Source: Zea mays
Taxonomy: Eukaryota > Streptophyta > Magnoliopsida > Poales > Poaceae
Direction of reading: 5' to 3'
Assembly (NCBI RefSeq): GCF_902167145.1
Contig: NC_050101.1
Coordinates: 112,497,789-112,561,788, forward strand
DNA length: 64,000 nucleotides
The position numbers and the translations under genes were made by a program. The notes beneath the pieces were generated by a model, which was not told where the DNA came from, made no database searches, and saw only the letters and a program-made list of their open reading frames with translations. Of this stretch, positions 46,340 to 57,230 are shown one piece after another. Position 1 is the first letter of the stretch, and the number at the start of each line of letters is the position of its first letter.

Positions 46340-46579
46340 ACTGAAATTCGGCTCTTTGCCGAGTGTCAAGCTCTTTGTCGAGTATAATTTATTTGGCACT
46401 CAGCAAAACACGCTTTGTCGAGAGTCACTCTCGACAAACAATGACACTCAGCATAGACCCCCTTTACTAAGTGCCAAACACTTGGCATACACTGACGCTC
46501 GGTAAAGAGTTTTTGCCGAGCGTCAAGCTCTCGGCGAAACACGACCCTCGACAAAGGGTCGTCAGCAGCTGTTTATAGT
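46340..46579. mobile_element. CACTA-type subterminal repeat fragment
   Basis: Multiple direct and inverted copies of CTTTGCCGAGTGTC / GACACTCGGCAAAG-like motifs, as found at the ends of a common grass CACTA family. It is cut at 46579 by the second copia element. No CACTA terminus is visible in the window, so only a fragment is present. Confidence 0.6.
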
Positions 46580-47898
46580 TGAAAGGGAATTAGGCTCACA
46601 CCTAGTTCCTATATAATTTTGGTGGTTGAATTGCCCAACACAAGTCTTTGGATTAACTAGTTTGTTCTAGTGTATAAGTCATACAGGTGCAAAAGGTTCA
46701 CACTCAGCCAATAATAAGACCAAGTTTTGGATTCAACAAAGGAGCAAAGGGGCAACCGAAGGCACCCCTGGTTTGGCGCACCGGACTGTCCGGTGTGCCA
46801 CCGGACATGTCCGGTGCACCAGGGGGACTCAGACTCAAACTCGCCACCTTCGGGAATTTCCGGAGGCGACTCGGCTATAATTCACCGGACTGTCCGGTGT
46901 ACACCGGACATGTTCGGTGCTCCAAGGAAGGTCGGCCTCAGGAACTCGCCTGCCTCGGGTTTTCTCTCCCGACGCTCCGCTATAATTCACCGGACTGTCC
47001 GGTGTGCACCGGACTGTCCGGTGCATCCTCGGAGCAACGGCTACTTCGCGCCAACGGCTACCTGCAACGGCATTTAATGCGCGCGCAGCGCGCGCAGGAG
47101 TCAGAATCGCCCATGCTGGCACACCGGACAGCCAACAGTACATGTCCGGTGTGCACCGGACACCCAGGTGGGCCCACAAGTCAGAAGCTCCAACGGTCAG
47201 AATCCAACGGCAGTGATGACGTGGCAGGGGCACCGGACTGTCCGGTGTGCACCGGACTGTCCGGTGCGCCATCGAACAGACAGCCTCCCAACGGCCATTT
47301 TTGTTGGTTGGGGCTATAAATACCCCAACCACCCCACCATTCATTGCATCCAAGTTTTCACCTTCCAACCACCTTACAAGAGCTAGCTTTCATTGCAAGG
47401 CACACCAAAAGAGATCAAATCCTCTCCCAACTTCATTCAAAGCCCTAGTGACTAGAGAGAGTGATTTGTAGTGTTCATTTGAGCTCTTGCGCTTGGATCG
47501 CTTCTTTTCTTTCGCATTCTTTCTTGTGATCAAACACTCACTTGTAATTGAGGCAAGAGACACCAATTGTGTGGTGGTCCTTGCGGGAAGTTTGATTCCC
47601 AAGTGATTTGAGAAGAGAAGCTCACTCGGTCAGAGGGACCGTTTTGAGAGAGGGAAGGGTTGAAAGAGACCCGGCCTTTGTGGCCTCCTCAACGGGGAGT
47701 AGGTTTGAGAGAACCGAACCTCGGTAAAACAAATCCGCGTGTCTCACCTCATTATTCGCTTGCGATTTGTTTTGCGCCCTCTCTCGCGGACTCAATTATA
47801 TTTCTAACGCTAACCCGACTTGTAGTTGTGATTATTTTTGAGAATTTCAGTTTCGCCCTATTCACCCCCCCTCTAGGCGACTTTCAAGGCGACTTTCA
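46580..47898 (+). repeat. 5' LTR of copia copy 2 (1319 bp)
   Basis: Starts TGAAAGGGAATTAGGC. It carries CACCGGACTGTCCGGTG palindromes (46778-47270) and TATAAATA at 47315-47322 in the loop of an inverted repeat (47306-47313 with 47323-47330). The 3' end shows a short duplication (GGCGACTTTCA twice) just before the PBS. Confidence 0.9.
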
Positions 47899-47900
47899 AT

Positions 47901-47912
47901 TGGTATCAGAGC
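47901..47912 (+). other. Primer binding site, tRNA-iMet type (copy 2)
   Basis: TGGTATCAGAGC two bases after the LTR, complementary to the 3' end of initiator tRNA-Met. Confidence 0.92.
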
Positions 47913-47946
47913 CCGGTGCTTCATTAGAGCCTAACCGCTCGAAGTG

Positions 47947-50643
47947 ATGTCGGGAGATCACGCCAAGAAGGAGATGGAGACCGGTGAAAAGCCCACTACA
48001 AGCCACGGGAGCACTTCATCGGAAGAGTCCCGCACCAAGAGGAAGGAGAAGAAGAAGATCTCCTCCAACAAAGGGAAGGAGAAGAAATCTTCTTCTCACC
48101 ACAAAGAGAAGAAGGAAAAATCTTCTTCCCACAAGCCGCGTCGGAGTGGGGACAAGCAAAAGAGGATGAGGAAGGTGGTCTACTACGAGACCGACACTTC
48201 ATCAACATCAACCTCCGACTCCGATGCACCCTCCGTAACTTCTAAACGCCAAGAGCGTAAGAAGTTTAGTAAGATCCCCCTACACTATCCTCGCATTTCT
48301 AAACATGCACCTTTACTTTCCGTCCCATTAGGCAAACCACCAACTTTTGATGGTGAAGATTATGCTAGGTGGAGTGATCTAATGCGATTTCATCTAACCT
48401 CACTCCACAAAAGTATATGGGATGTTGTTGAGTTTGGTGCACAGGTACCATCCGTAGGGGACAAGGATTATGATGAGGATGAGGTGGCCCAAATCGAGCA
48501 CTTCAACTCTCAAGCGACAACAATACTCCTCGCCTCTTTAAGTAGAGAGGAGTATAACAAAGTTCAAGGGTTGAAGAGCGCCAAGGAAGTTTGGGATGTT
48601 CTCAAAACCGCGCACGAAGGAGATGAGCTCACCAAGATCACCAAGCAGGAAACGATCGAGGGGGAGCTCGGTCGGTTCCGGCTTCGCAAAGGGGAGGAGC
48701 CACAACACATGTACAACCGGCTCAAGACTTTGGTGAACCAAGTGCGCAACCTCGGGAGCGTCAAGTGGGACGACCACGAAATGGTTAAGGTTATTCTAAG
48801 ATCTCTCATTTTCCTTAACCTCACTCAAGTTCAATTAATTCGTGGTAATCCTAGATATACTAAAATGACCCCCGAGGAAGTAATCGGGCATTTTGTAAGT
48901 TTTGAGTGCATGATCGAAGGCTCGAGGAAGATCAACGAGCTTGATGATCCATCTACATCCGAAGCTCAACCCGTCGCATTCAAGGCGACGGAAGAAAAGA
49001 AGGAGGAGTCTACACCAAGTAGACAACCAATCGACGCCTCCAAGCTTGACAATGAGGAAATGGCGCTCGTCATCAAGAGCTTCCGCCAAATCCTCAAACA
49101 AAGGAGGGGGAAAGACTACAAGTCCCGCTCCAAGAAGGTTTGCTACAAATGTGGTAAGCCCGGTCATTTTATTGCTAAATGTCCTATATCAAGTGACAGT
49201 GACCGAGGCGACGACAAGAAGGAGAGAAGAAAGGAGAAAAAGAAGTACTACAAGAAGAAGGGCGGCGATGCCCATGTTTGTCGGGAGTGGGATTCCGACG
49301 AAAGCTCAAGCGACTCCTCCGACGACGAGGACGCCGCCAACATCGCCGTCACCAAGGGACTTCTCTTCCCCAACGTCGGCCACAAGTGCCTCATGGCAAA
49401 GGACGGCAAACGGAAGAAGGTTAAATCTAACTCCTCCACTAAATATGAGTCTTCTAGTGATGATAATAATAGTGATGAGGAGGATAATTTGCGTGTTCTC
49501 TTTGCCAATCTTAACATGGAGCAAAAAGAAAAATTAAATGAATTGATTAGTGCTATTCATGAAAAGGATGACCTTTTGGACTCCCAAGAGGATTGTCTAA
49601 TTAAAGAAAACAAGAGACATGTTAAGGTTAAAAAGGCTTATGCTCTAGAAGTAGAAAAATGTGAAAAATTATCTAGTGAGCTAAGCACTTGCCGTGAGAT
49701 GATTGACAACCTTAGGAATGAAAATGCTAGTTTAAATGCTAAGGTTGATTCTCATGTTTGCATTGTTTCAACTTCCAATCCTAAAGATAATAATGATGAT
49801 TTGCTTGCTAGGATTGAAGAATTGAATATTTCTCTTGCTAGCCTTAGAGTAGAAAATAAAAATTTAAATGCTAAGGCTAAAGATTATGATGTTTGCAAAG
49901 TTACAGTTTCCGATCTTAGAGATAAAAATGATATTCTTCATGCTAAGATTGTTGAACTTAATTCTTGCAAACCCTCTACATCTATTGTTGAGCATGTATC
50001 TATTTGTACTAGATGTAGAGATGTTGATGTTAATGCTATTCATGATCATATGGCTTTAATTAAACAACAAAATGATCATATAGCAAAACTAGATGCTAAA
50101 ATTGCCGAGCACAACTTAGAAAATGAGAAATTTAAATTTGCTCGTAGCATGCTTTATAATGGGAGACGCCCGGGCATCAAGGATGGCATTGGCTTCCAAA
50201 GGGGAGACAATGTCAAAATTAATGCCCCTTCTAAAAGATTGTCTAATTTTGTTAAGGGCAAGGCTCCCATGCCTCAGGATAACGAGGGTTACATTTTATA
50301 CCCTGCCGGTTATCCCGAGAGCAAAATTAGGAGAATTCATTCTAGGAAGTCTCACTCTGGCCCTAATCATGCTTTTATGTATAAGGGTGAGACATCTAGC
50401 TCTAGTCAACCAACCCATGCTAAGTTGCCTAGAAAGAAAACTCCTAGTGCATCAAATGATCATAACATTTCATTTAAAACTTTTGATGCATCTTATGTTT
50501 TGACTAACAAATCCGGCAAGATAGTTGCCAAATATGTTGGGGACAAGCACAAGGGCTCCAAGACTTGTGTTTGGGTACCCAAAGTTCTTGTGTCTAATGC
50601 CAAAGGACCCAAAACCATTTGGGTACCTAAAGTCAAGAACTAA
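47947..50643 (+). CDS. Copia gag polyprotein, copy 2 (898 aa)
   Basis: ATG at 47947 (an upstream GTG codon is not a start), TAA at 50641-50643. Same architecture as the copy 1 gag: Lys/Ser-rich N-terminus, UBN2-type gag region, CCHC knuckle CYKCGKPGHFIAKC at 399-412, acidic SDESSSDSSDDED patch, long coiled coil (about 510-720), basic tail ending IWVPKVKN. The frame is open throughout, so particle-forming Gag could still be made. It lies about 50 bp downstream of the LTR. Confidence 0.92.
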   Translation: MSGDHAKKEMETGEKPTTSHGSTSSEESRTKRKEKKKISSNKGKEKKSSSHHKEKKEKSSSHKPRRSGDKQKRMRKVVYYETDTSSTSTSDSDAPSVTSKRQERKKFSKIPLHYPRISKHAPLLSVPLGKPPTFDGEDYARWSDLMRFHLTSLHKSIWDVVEFGAQVPSVGDKDYDEDEVAQIEHFNSQATTILLASLSREEYNKVQGLKSAKEVWDVLKTAHEGDELTKITKQETIEGELGRFRLRKGEEPQHMYNRLKTLVNQVRNLGSVKWDDHEMVKVILRSLIFLNLTQVQLIRGNPRYTKMTPEEVIGHFVSFECMIEGSRKINELDDPSTSEAQPVAFKATEEKKEESTPSRQPIDASKLDNEEMALVIKSFRQILKQRRGKDYKSRSKKVCYKCGKPGHFIAKCPISSDSDRGDDKKERRKEKKKYYKKKGGDAHVCREWDSDESSSDSSDDEDAANIAVTKGLLFPNVGHKCLMAKDGKRKKVKSNSSTKYESSSDDNNSDEEDNLRVLFANLNMEQKEKLNELISAIHEKDDLLDSQEDCLIKENKRHVKVKKAYALEVEKCEKLSSELSTCREMIDNLRNENASLNAKVDSHVCIVSTSNPKDNNDDLLARIEELNISLASLRVENKNLNAKAKDYDVCKVTVSDLRDKNDILHAKIVELNSCKPSTSIVEHVSICTRCRDVDVNAIHDHMALIKQQNDHIAKLDAKIAEHNLENEKFKFARSMLYNGRRPGIKDGIGFQRGDNVKINAPSKRLSNFVKGKAPMPQDNEGYILYPAGYPESKIRRIHSRKSHSGPNHAFMYKGETSSSSQPTHAKLPRKKTPSASNDHNISFKTFDASYVLTNKSGKIVAKYVGDKHKGSKTCVWVPKVLVSNAKGPKTIWVPKVKN

Positions 50644-50656
50644 ACTGGTTTTGTAG

Positions 50657-53600
50657 GTTTATGCATCCGGGGGCTCAAGTTGGATACTCGACAGCGGGTG
50701 CACAAACCACATGACAGGGGAGAAGAAGATGTTCTCCTCCTTCGAGAAAAACCAAGATCCCCAACGAGCTATCACATTCGGGGATGGAAAACAAGGTTTG
50801 GTCAAAGGATTGGGTAAAATTGCTATATCACCTGACCATACTATTTCCAATGTTTTTCTTGTTAATTCATTAGATTACAATTTGCTTTCTGTTTCACAAT
50901 TATGTCAAATGGGCTACAACTGTCTATTCACTGATGTAGGTGTCACTGTCTTTAGAAGAAGTGATGATTCAATAGCATTTAAGGGAGTGTTAGAGGGTCA
51001 GCTATACTTAGTAGATTTTGATAGAGCTGAACTCGACACTTGCTTAATCGCTAAGACTAACATGGGTTGGCTCTGGCACCGCCGACTAGCCCATGTTGGA
51101 ATGAAGAATCTTCATAAGCTTCTAAAGGGAGAACACATTTTAGGATTAACAAATGTTCATTTTGAGAAAGACAGGATTTGTAGCGCATGCCAGGCAGGGA
51201 AGCAAGTTGGAGCTCATCATCCACACAAGAACATCATGACGACCGACAGGCCACTGGAGCTCCTACACATGGATCTATTCGGCCCGATTGCTTACATAAG
51301 CATCGGCGGGAGTAAGTACTGTCTAGTTATTGTGGATGATTATTCTCGCTTCACTTGGGTATTCTTTTTACAGGAAAAATCTCAAACCCAAGAGACCTTA
51401 AAGGGATTCTTGAGACAGGCTCAAAATGAGTTCGGCTTAAGGATCAAGAAAATAAGAAGCGACAACGGGACGGAGTTCAAGAACTCTCAAATCGAAGGCT
51501 TTCTTGAGAAGGAGGGCATCAAGCATGAGTTCTCTTCTCCCTACACCCCACAACAAAATGGTGTAGTGGAAAGGAAGAATCGAACTCTATTGGACATGGC
51601 AAGGACCATGCTTGATGAGTACAAGACTTCGGATCGGTTTTGGGGCGAGGCAGTCAACACCGCCTGCTACGCCATCAACCGGTTATATCTTCACTGAATC
51701 CTCAAGAAGGCATCCTATGAACTCCTAACCGGTAAAAAGCCCAACATTTCATATTTTAGAGTTTTTGGTAGCAAATGCTTTATTCTTGTTAAAAGAGGTA
51801 GAAAATCTAAATTTGCTCCTAAAACTGTAGAAGGCTTTTTACTAGGATATGACTCAAACACAAGGGCATATAGAGTCTTTAACAAGTCCTCAGGACTTGT
51901 TGAAGTATCTTGTGACGTTGTGTTTGATGAGACTAACGGCTCTCAAGTAGAGCAAGTTGATCTTGATGAGATAGGTGAAGAACAGGCTCCATGCATAGCA
52001 CTAAGGAACATGTCTATTGGAGATGTGTGTCCTAAGGAATCCGAAGAGCCTCCACATGCACAAGATCAACCATCATCCTCCACTCAAGCATCTCCACCAA
52101 CTCAAAATGAGGATGAAGCTCAAGTTGATGAAGTAGAAGATCAAGCAAATGAGCCACCTCAAGATGACGACAATGATCAAGGGGGAGATGCAAATGATCA
52201 AGACAAGGAGGATGAAGAGCAAAGGCCGCCACACCCAAGAATCCACCAAGCAATCCAACGAGATCACCCCGTCGACACCATTCTCGGCGACATTCATAAG
52301 GGGGTAACCACTCGATCTCGTGTTGCACATTTTTGTGAACATTACTCTTTTGTTTCCTCTATTGAGCCACACAAGGTGGAGGAAGCGCTTCAAGATTCGG
52401 ATTGGGTGGTGGCGATGCAAGAGGAGCTCAACAATTTCACAAGGAACGAGGTATGGCACTTAGTTCCACGTCCTAACCAAAATGTTGTAGGAACCAAATG
52501 GGTCTTCCGCAACAAGCAAGATGAGCATGGTGTGGTGACAAGGAACAAAGCTCGACTTGTGGCCAAAGGATACTCCCAAGTCGAAGGTTTGGATTTCGGT
52601 GAAACCTATGCACCCGTAGCTAGGCTTGAGTCAATTCGCATATTATTAGCCTATGCTACTTACCATGGCTTTAAGCTTTATCAAATGGACGTGAAAAGTG
52701 CTTTCCTCAATGGACCAATCAAGGAAGAGGTCTATGTTGAGCAACCTCCCGGCTTTGAAGACAGTGAGTATCCTAACCATGTCTATAAGCTCTCTAAGGC
52801 GCTTTATGGGCTCAAGCAAGCCCCAAGAGCATGGTATGAATGCCTTAGAGATTTCCTTATCGCTAATGGCTTCAAAGTCGGCAAGGCGGATCCTACTCTA
52901 TTCACTAAAACTCTTGACAATGATTTGTTTGTATGCCAAATTTATGTTGATGATATCATATTTGGGTCTACTAACGAATCTACTTGTAAGGAATTTAGTA
53001 GGATCATGACACAGAAATTCGAGATGTCTATGATGGGGGAGTTGAAGTATTTCTTGGGATTTCAAGTGAAGCAACTCCAAGAGGGCACCTTCCTTAGCCA
53101 AACGAAGTATACTCAAGACATTCTAAGCAAGTTTGGGATGAAGGATGCCAAGCCCATCAAGACACCCATGGGAACCAATGGGCATCTCGACCTCGACACG
53201 GGAGGTAAGTCCGTGGATCAAAAGGTATACCGGTCGATGATAGGTTCCTTACTCTATTTATGTGCTTCTCGACCGGACATTATGCTTTCCGTTTGCATGT
53301 GTGCAAGATTCCAATCCGACCCTAAGGAATCCCACCTTACGGCCGTAAAACGAATCTTGAGATATTTAGCTTATACTCATAAGTTTGGGCTTTGGTACCC
53401 TCGGGGATCCACTTTTGATTTAATTGGTTATTCGGATGCCGATTGGGCGGGGTGTAAGATTAACAGAAAGAGCACATCGGGGACTTGCCAGTTCTTGGGA
53501 AGATCCTTGGTGTCTTGGGCTTCAAAGAAGCAAAATTCGGTCGCTCTTTCAACCACCGAAGCCGAGTATATTGCCACAGGCCATTGTTGCGCGCAATTAC

Positions 53601-53899
53601 TTTGGATGAGGCAAACCCTGCGGGACTACGGTTACAAATTAACCAAAGTTCCTTTGCTATGTGATAATGAGAGTGCAATCAAAATGGCCGACAATCCCGT
53701 CGAGCATAGCCGCACTAAGCACATAGCCATTCGGTATCATTTTCTTAGGGATCACCAACAAAAGGGGGATATCGAGATTTCTTACATTAACATTAAAGAT
53801 CAATTAGCCGATATCTTTACCAAGCCTCTTGATGAACAAACTTTTACCAAACTTAGGCATGAGCTCAATATTCTTGATTCCCGCAACTTCTTTTGTTAG
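50657..53899 (+). pseudogene. Copia pol, copy 2, single nonsense codon
   Basis: A 1081-codon frame opens after TAG 50654-50656 and ends at TAG 53897-53899. It is interrupted once, by TGA at 51695-51697 (codon 347), where copy 1 has CGA; this is the change expected from deamination of a methylated CpG. Domains: protease DSG at 12-14; pre-integrase zinc region from His141 to the Cys pair near 175; integrase D206, D269 and E305 with 35-residue spacing; RT with YVDD at 763-766; RNase H with SDADW near 926-930 and [10 protein letters not shown]. The pol frame has no early ATG and is out of phase with gag. Apart from the one stop all catalytic residues are present. Confidence 0.92.
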
Positions 53900-54721
53900 A
53901 TTGCACACATAGCTCATTTATATACTTTTGATCATATCTCTTTTATATGCTATGACTAATGTGTTTCCAAGTCTATTTCAAATCAAGTCATAGGTATATT
54001 GAAAGGGAATTGGAATTATTGGCGAAGACAAAGGCTTCCACTCCGCAACCCATCCTTCGCCGTCGCTCCAAGCCACTCTCCATCTTTGGGGGAGAGAACA
54101 AAAGGACTTCATCTTTGGTATAATCTTAACTCATTTGTTTATGACCAAAGAGGAAGACATTGCTTCCAGGGCTCTAATGATTCCGTTTTTGGCGATTCAT
54201 GCCAAAGGGGGAGAGAGTATGAGCCCAAAGCAAAAGGACCGCACCACCACCAATTTCAAAAACTTAGTGTTTTCCAAGAGTATTTATCAATTGGTATCCT
54301 ATTGTATTCAAAAGGGGGAGAAAGTAGTATTTCAAAAATGATATATCAAAACCCTCTTGAATACTAAGAGGAGGATCTCCTTTAGGGGGAGTTTTGTTTA
54401 GTCAAAGGAAAAGCATTTGAAACAGGGGGAGAAAATTTCAAATCTTGAAAATGCTTTGCAAACTCTTATTCTTTTACCTTTGACCATTTGCAAAAGAACT
54501 TTGAAAAGGATTTACAAAAGAGTTTGCAAAAACAAAACATGTGGTGCAAGCGTGGTCCAAAATGTTAAATAAGAAAGAAACAATCCATGCGTATCTTATA
54601 AGTATTTATATTGGCTCAATTCCAAGCAACCTTTGCACTTATATTATGCAAACTAGTTCAATTATACACTTCTATATTTGCTTTGGTTTGTGTTGGCATC
54701 AATCACCAAAAAGGGGGAGAT
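53900..54721 (+). promoter_or_regulatory. Polypurine-tract region before the 3' LTR (copy 2)
   Basis: AAAAAGGGGGAGA at 54709-54720 abuts the 3' LTR. More GGGGGAG-type tracts occur near 54088, 54207, 54313, 54384 and 54425, the Sirevirus multi-PPT pattern. No gene. Confidence 0.75.
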
Positions 54722-55664
54722 TGAAAGGGAATTAGGCTCACACCTAGTTCCTATATAATTTTGGTGGTTGAATTGCCCAACACAAGTCTTTGGATTAACT
54801 AGTTTGTTCTAGTGTATAAGTCATACAGGTGCAAAAGGTTCACACTCAGCCAATAATAAGACCAAGTTTTGGATTCAACAAAGGAGCAAAGGGGCAACCG
54901 AAGGCACCCCTGGTCTGGCGCACCGGACTGTCCGGTGTGCCACCGGACATGTCCGGTGCACCAGGGGGACTCAGACTCAAACTCGCCACCTTCGGAAATT
55001 TCCGGAGGCGACTCGGCTATAATTCACCGGACTGTCCGGTGTACACCGGACATGTCCGGTGCTCCAAGGAAGGTCGGCCTCAGGAACTCGCCTGCCTCGG
55101 GTTTTCTCTCCCGACGCTCCGCTACAATTCACCGGACTGTCCGGTGTGCACCGGACTGTCCGGTGCATCCTCGGAGCAACGGCTACTTCGCGCCAACGGC
55201 TACCTGCAACGGCATTTAATGCGCGCGCAGCGCGCGCAGGAGTCAGAATCGCCCATGCTGGCACACCGGACAGCCAACAGTACATGTTCGGTGTGCACCG
55301 GACACCCAGGTGGGCCCACAAGTTAGAAGCTCCAACGGTCAGAATCCAACGGCAGTGATGACGTGGCAGGGGGCACCGGACTGTCCGGTGTGCACCGGAC
55401 TGTCCGGTGCGCCATCGAACAGACAGCCTCCCAACAGCCATTTTTGTTGGTTGGGGCTATAAATACCCCAACCACCCCACCATTCATTGCATCCAAGTTT
55501 TCACCTTCCAACCACCTTACAAGAGCTAGCTTTCATTGCAAGGCACACCAAAAGAGATCAAATCCTCTCCCAACTTCATTCAAAGCCCTAGTGACTAGAG
55601 AGAGTGATTTGTAGTGTTCATTTGAGCTCTTGCGCTTGGATCGCTTCTTTTCTTTCGCATTCTT
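54722..55664 (+). repeat. Truncated 3' LTR of copia copy 2 (943 bp)
   Basis: Matches 46580-47521 with about seven substitutions and one extra G, then diverges completely at 55665. It retains the palindromes and the TATA hairpin (about 55449-55473). Confidence 0.9.
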
Positions 55665-56602
55665 ATCCGTGTGTGCGCGTGCAGGTCGCTTTCGGTGCTG
55701 GATACGTACACGACATGCACAACTCGGTGAGGTGCATGTATGTACGCTGGCTAGTAGATAGGATTCGTAGTACTTTTCCGCGCTGTGACTCCATGGAATG
55801 AACGACTGGGGCCGGCTTCGAGAGGACTAGCTACATTACATCTTTGGATTGGAGGAAAAGTAGGTGCCATTATCTTCGGTTTCGGTACATGTACAACAGT
55901 AAAAACACAATTTTCCGACGGTCGTATTATGTCCGACAGCCTCACATGTCCGACGTCTATAAATAGCCGTCGGACATAAGTTCTCTTATGTCTGACGGCT
56001 AACAACCGTCAGACATAACCGTATTCGACGACTAATCTAGCAGTCGTCAGACATAAACTTATATACACACACGTGTGTATGTATATAGTCACACACACAT
56101 ACACACTAATCTAGCAGTCGTCCATAAGCTGTGATATGACCAAAGATCTGCCGTTTGTGAAAACAGCATTGTCATTGTCATAGTTGCATTGCAGTGTATA
56201 TATATATATGCATGCTAGCTAAGTAGCTAGTTCATTCTTGAGCGTGAACTTGCCGCATCTCGAATTATGCTGCTTGTGTGTTGATTAGATAAAGAACAGT
56301 ACGTTAGACATGAGCTATTTTTCTCAAAACTAAATGCTGCTATTAGCACATTTTTTCAGACTGCCTTTTTGTCCACCTCATGAGAAAGTGGAGTCCAGCT
56401 TATAAATATTTCTTCAATATTCCGATACCTCTGAATTTTGGCTTGAGCTTTGCTTCTGGCTATTATTTTCCGCTAGAAATGGTATGCACGCGTGTTCATT
56501 TTATTATTGTCTAATTTCTTGCTCAGTGAACAGGAGGTTGTGTGGAATGAAGATTTGGACAAGGGCTAAGATCAAGTCTTCCATTATCCGTTAGCTATCT
56601 AA
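55665..56602. other. Intergenic DNA with GTCCGAC/GTCAGAC inverted repeats
   Basis: At 55900-56055 TATGTCCGAC and GTCGGACATA (or GTCAGACATA) motifs alternate, each with a reverse partner; AACAGTAAAAACACA just before them resembles a worn CACTA terminus. Probably a decayed CACTA end. No gene seen. Confidence 0.45.
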
Positions 56603-56792
56603 GGCCATATTGTAACCCCTAGAGCTAATAGTTAGCTAGCTAATAAATTATTAGCGGGGTTGAGACAGCTAATGAACTAATTATTAGCTGTGAGGTAGCT
56701 AACAATTAGCTACAATATTAGCTAACGGTGTTTGGAACCCAATAACTAAATTTTAGTAGATAACTATTAGTTTTATAGGTTCCAAACAGGCC
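56603..56792. mobile_element. Tourist-like MITE, 190 bp
   Basis: Left GGCCATATTGTAACC and right GGTTCCAAACAGGCC are imperfect inverted repeats, flanked by TAA at 56600-56602 and 56793-56795. The interior is built from AGCTAAT/ATTAGCT repeats. Confidence 0.65.
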
Positions 56793-57132
56793 TAAATATG
56801 CAGTTCATCTGTTGTTGCCTGATGATGCATGGGCTACCTACCATATATGCTATGTTATGATGTTAAAGTTATGTATCTACCTCTAAAACTGTTAGCTACT
56901 TGATGTTGTTGCCGAATGTTATGATAATGCTCCCGAATGCTAGTCCGTTGTTGTTGCAACAACTCACTGAAACTATCTGTTTGAACTCCAAATTGTGTGT
57001 GTGCGTGTGAAGTCTGTCTGAAGAAACTGATACGCTATCGGTTTCTAATAGTTGTCCTAGTTACATGTTTCATATCTAAATGAATGTCATGATTATATAT
57101 GCATGATGACGATTTAATAAATATTGTATCAT

Positions 57133-57230
57133 GTTCTGCTCTACCACACACTCGATCGGTATCGCAATGGCGTACTATGTTTGCTCTACCACGCACAACA
57201 TTCATATGATGATGTGTGGTAGAGCAGAAC
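57133..57230. repeat. Perfect 18-bp inverted repeat (hairpin), 98 bp span
   Basis: GTTCTGCTCTACCACACA at 57133-57150 is exactly inverted at 57213-57230. A third, partial copy (GCTCTACCACGCAC) lies between them at about 57183. Confidence 0.85.

Larger units (their letters stand above)
46580..55664 (+). mobile_element. Ty1/copia Sirevirus (Opie-like) retrotransposon, copy 2, 3'-truncated
   Basis: 5' LTR 46580-47898, PBS, gag, pol, repeated polypurine tracts, then a partial 3' LTR 54722-55664 that ends abruptly after CGCATTCTT. The last ~377 bp of the LTR (and any target duplication) are missing. Overall closely similar to copy 1 in the opposite orientation. About seven substitutions are visible across the 942 bp shared by its two LTRs. 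gag is open; pol has one nonsense codon. Confidence 0.92.

Noticed and set aside
47944..47946. Start of gag one codon earlier at GTG
   Set aside because: Plant translation would use the adjacent ATG at 47947; the same applies at 17127 in copy 1.
51920..53899. Independent 659-aa RT/RNase H gene
   Set aside because: It is the in-frame downstream part of pol after the TGA at 51695; its apparent start is a GTG valine codon.
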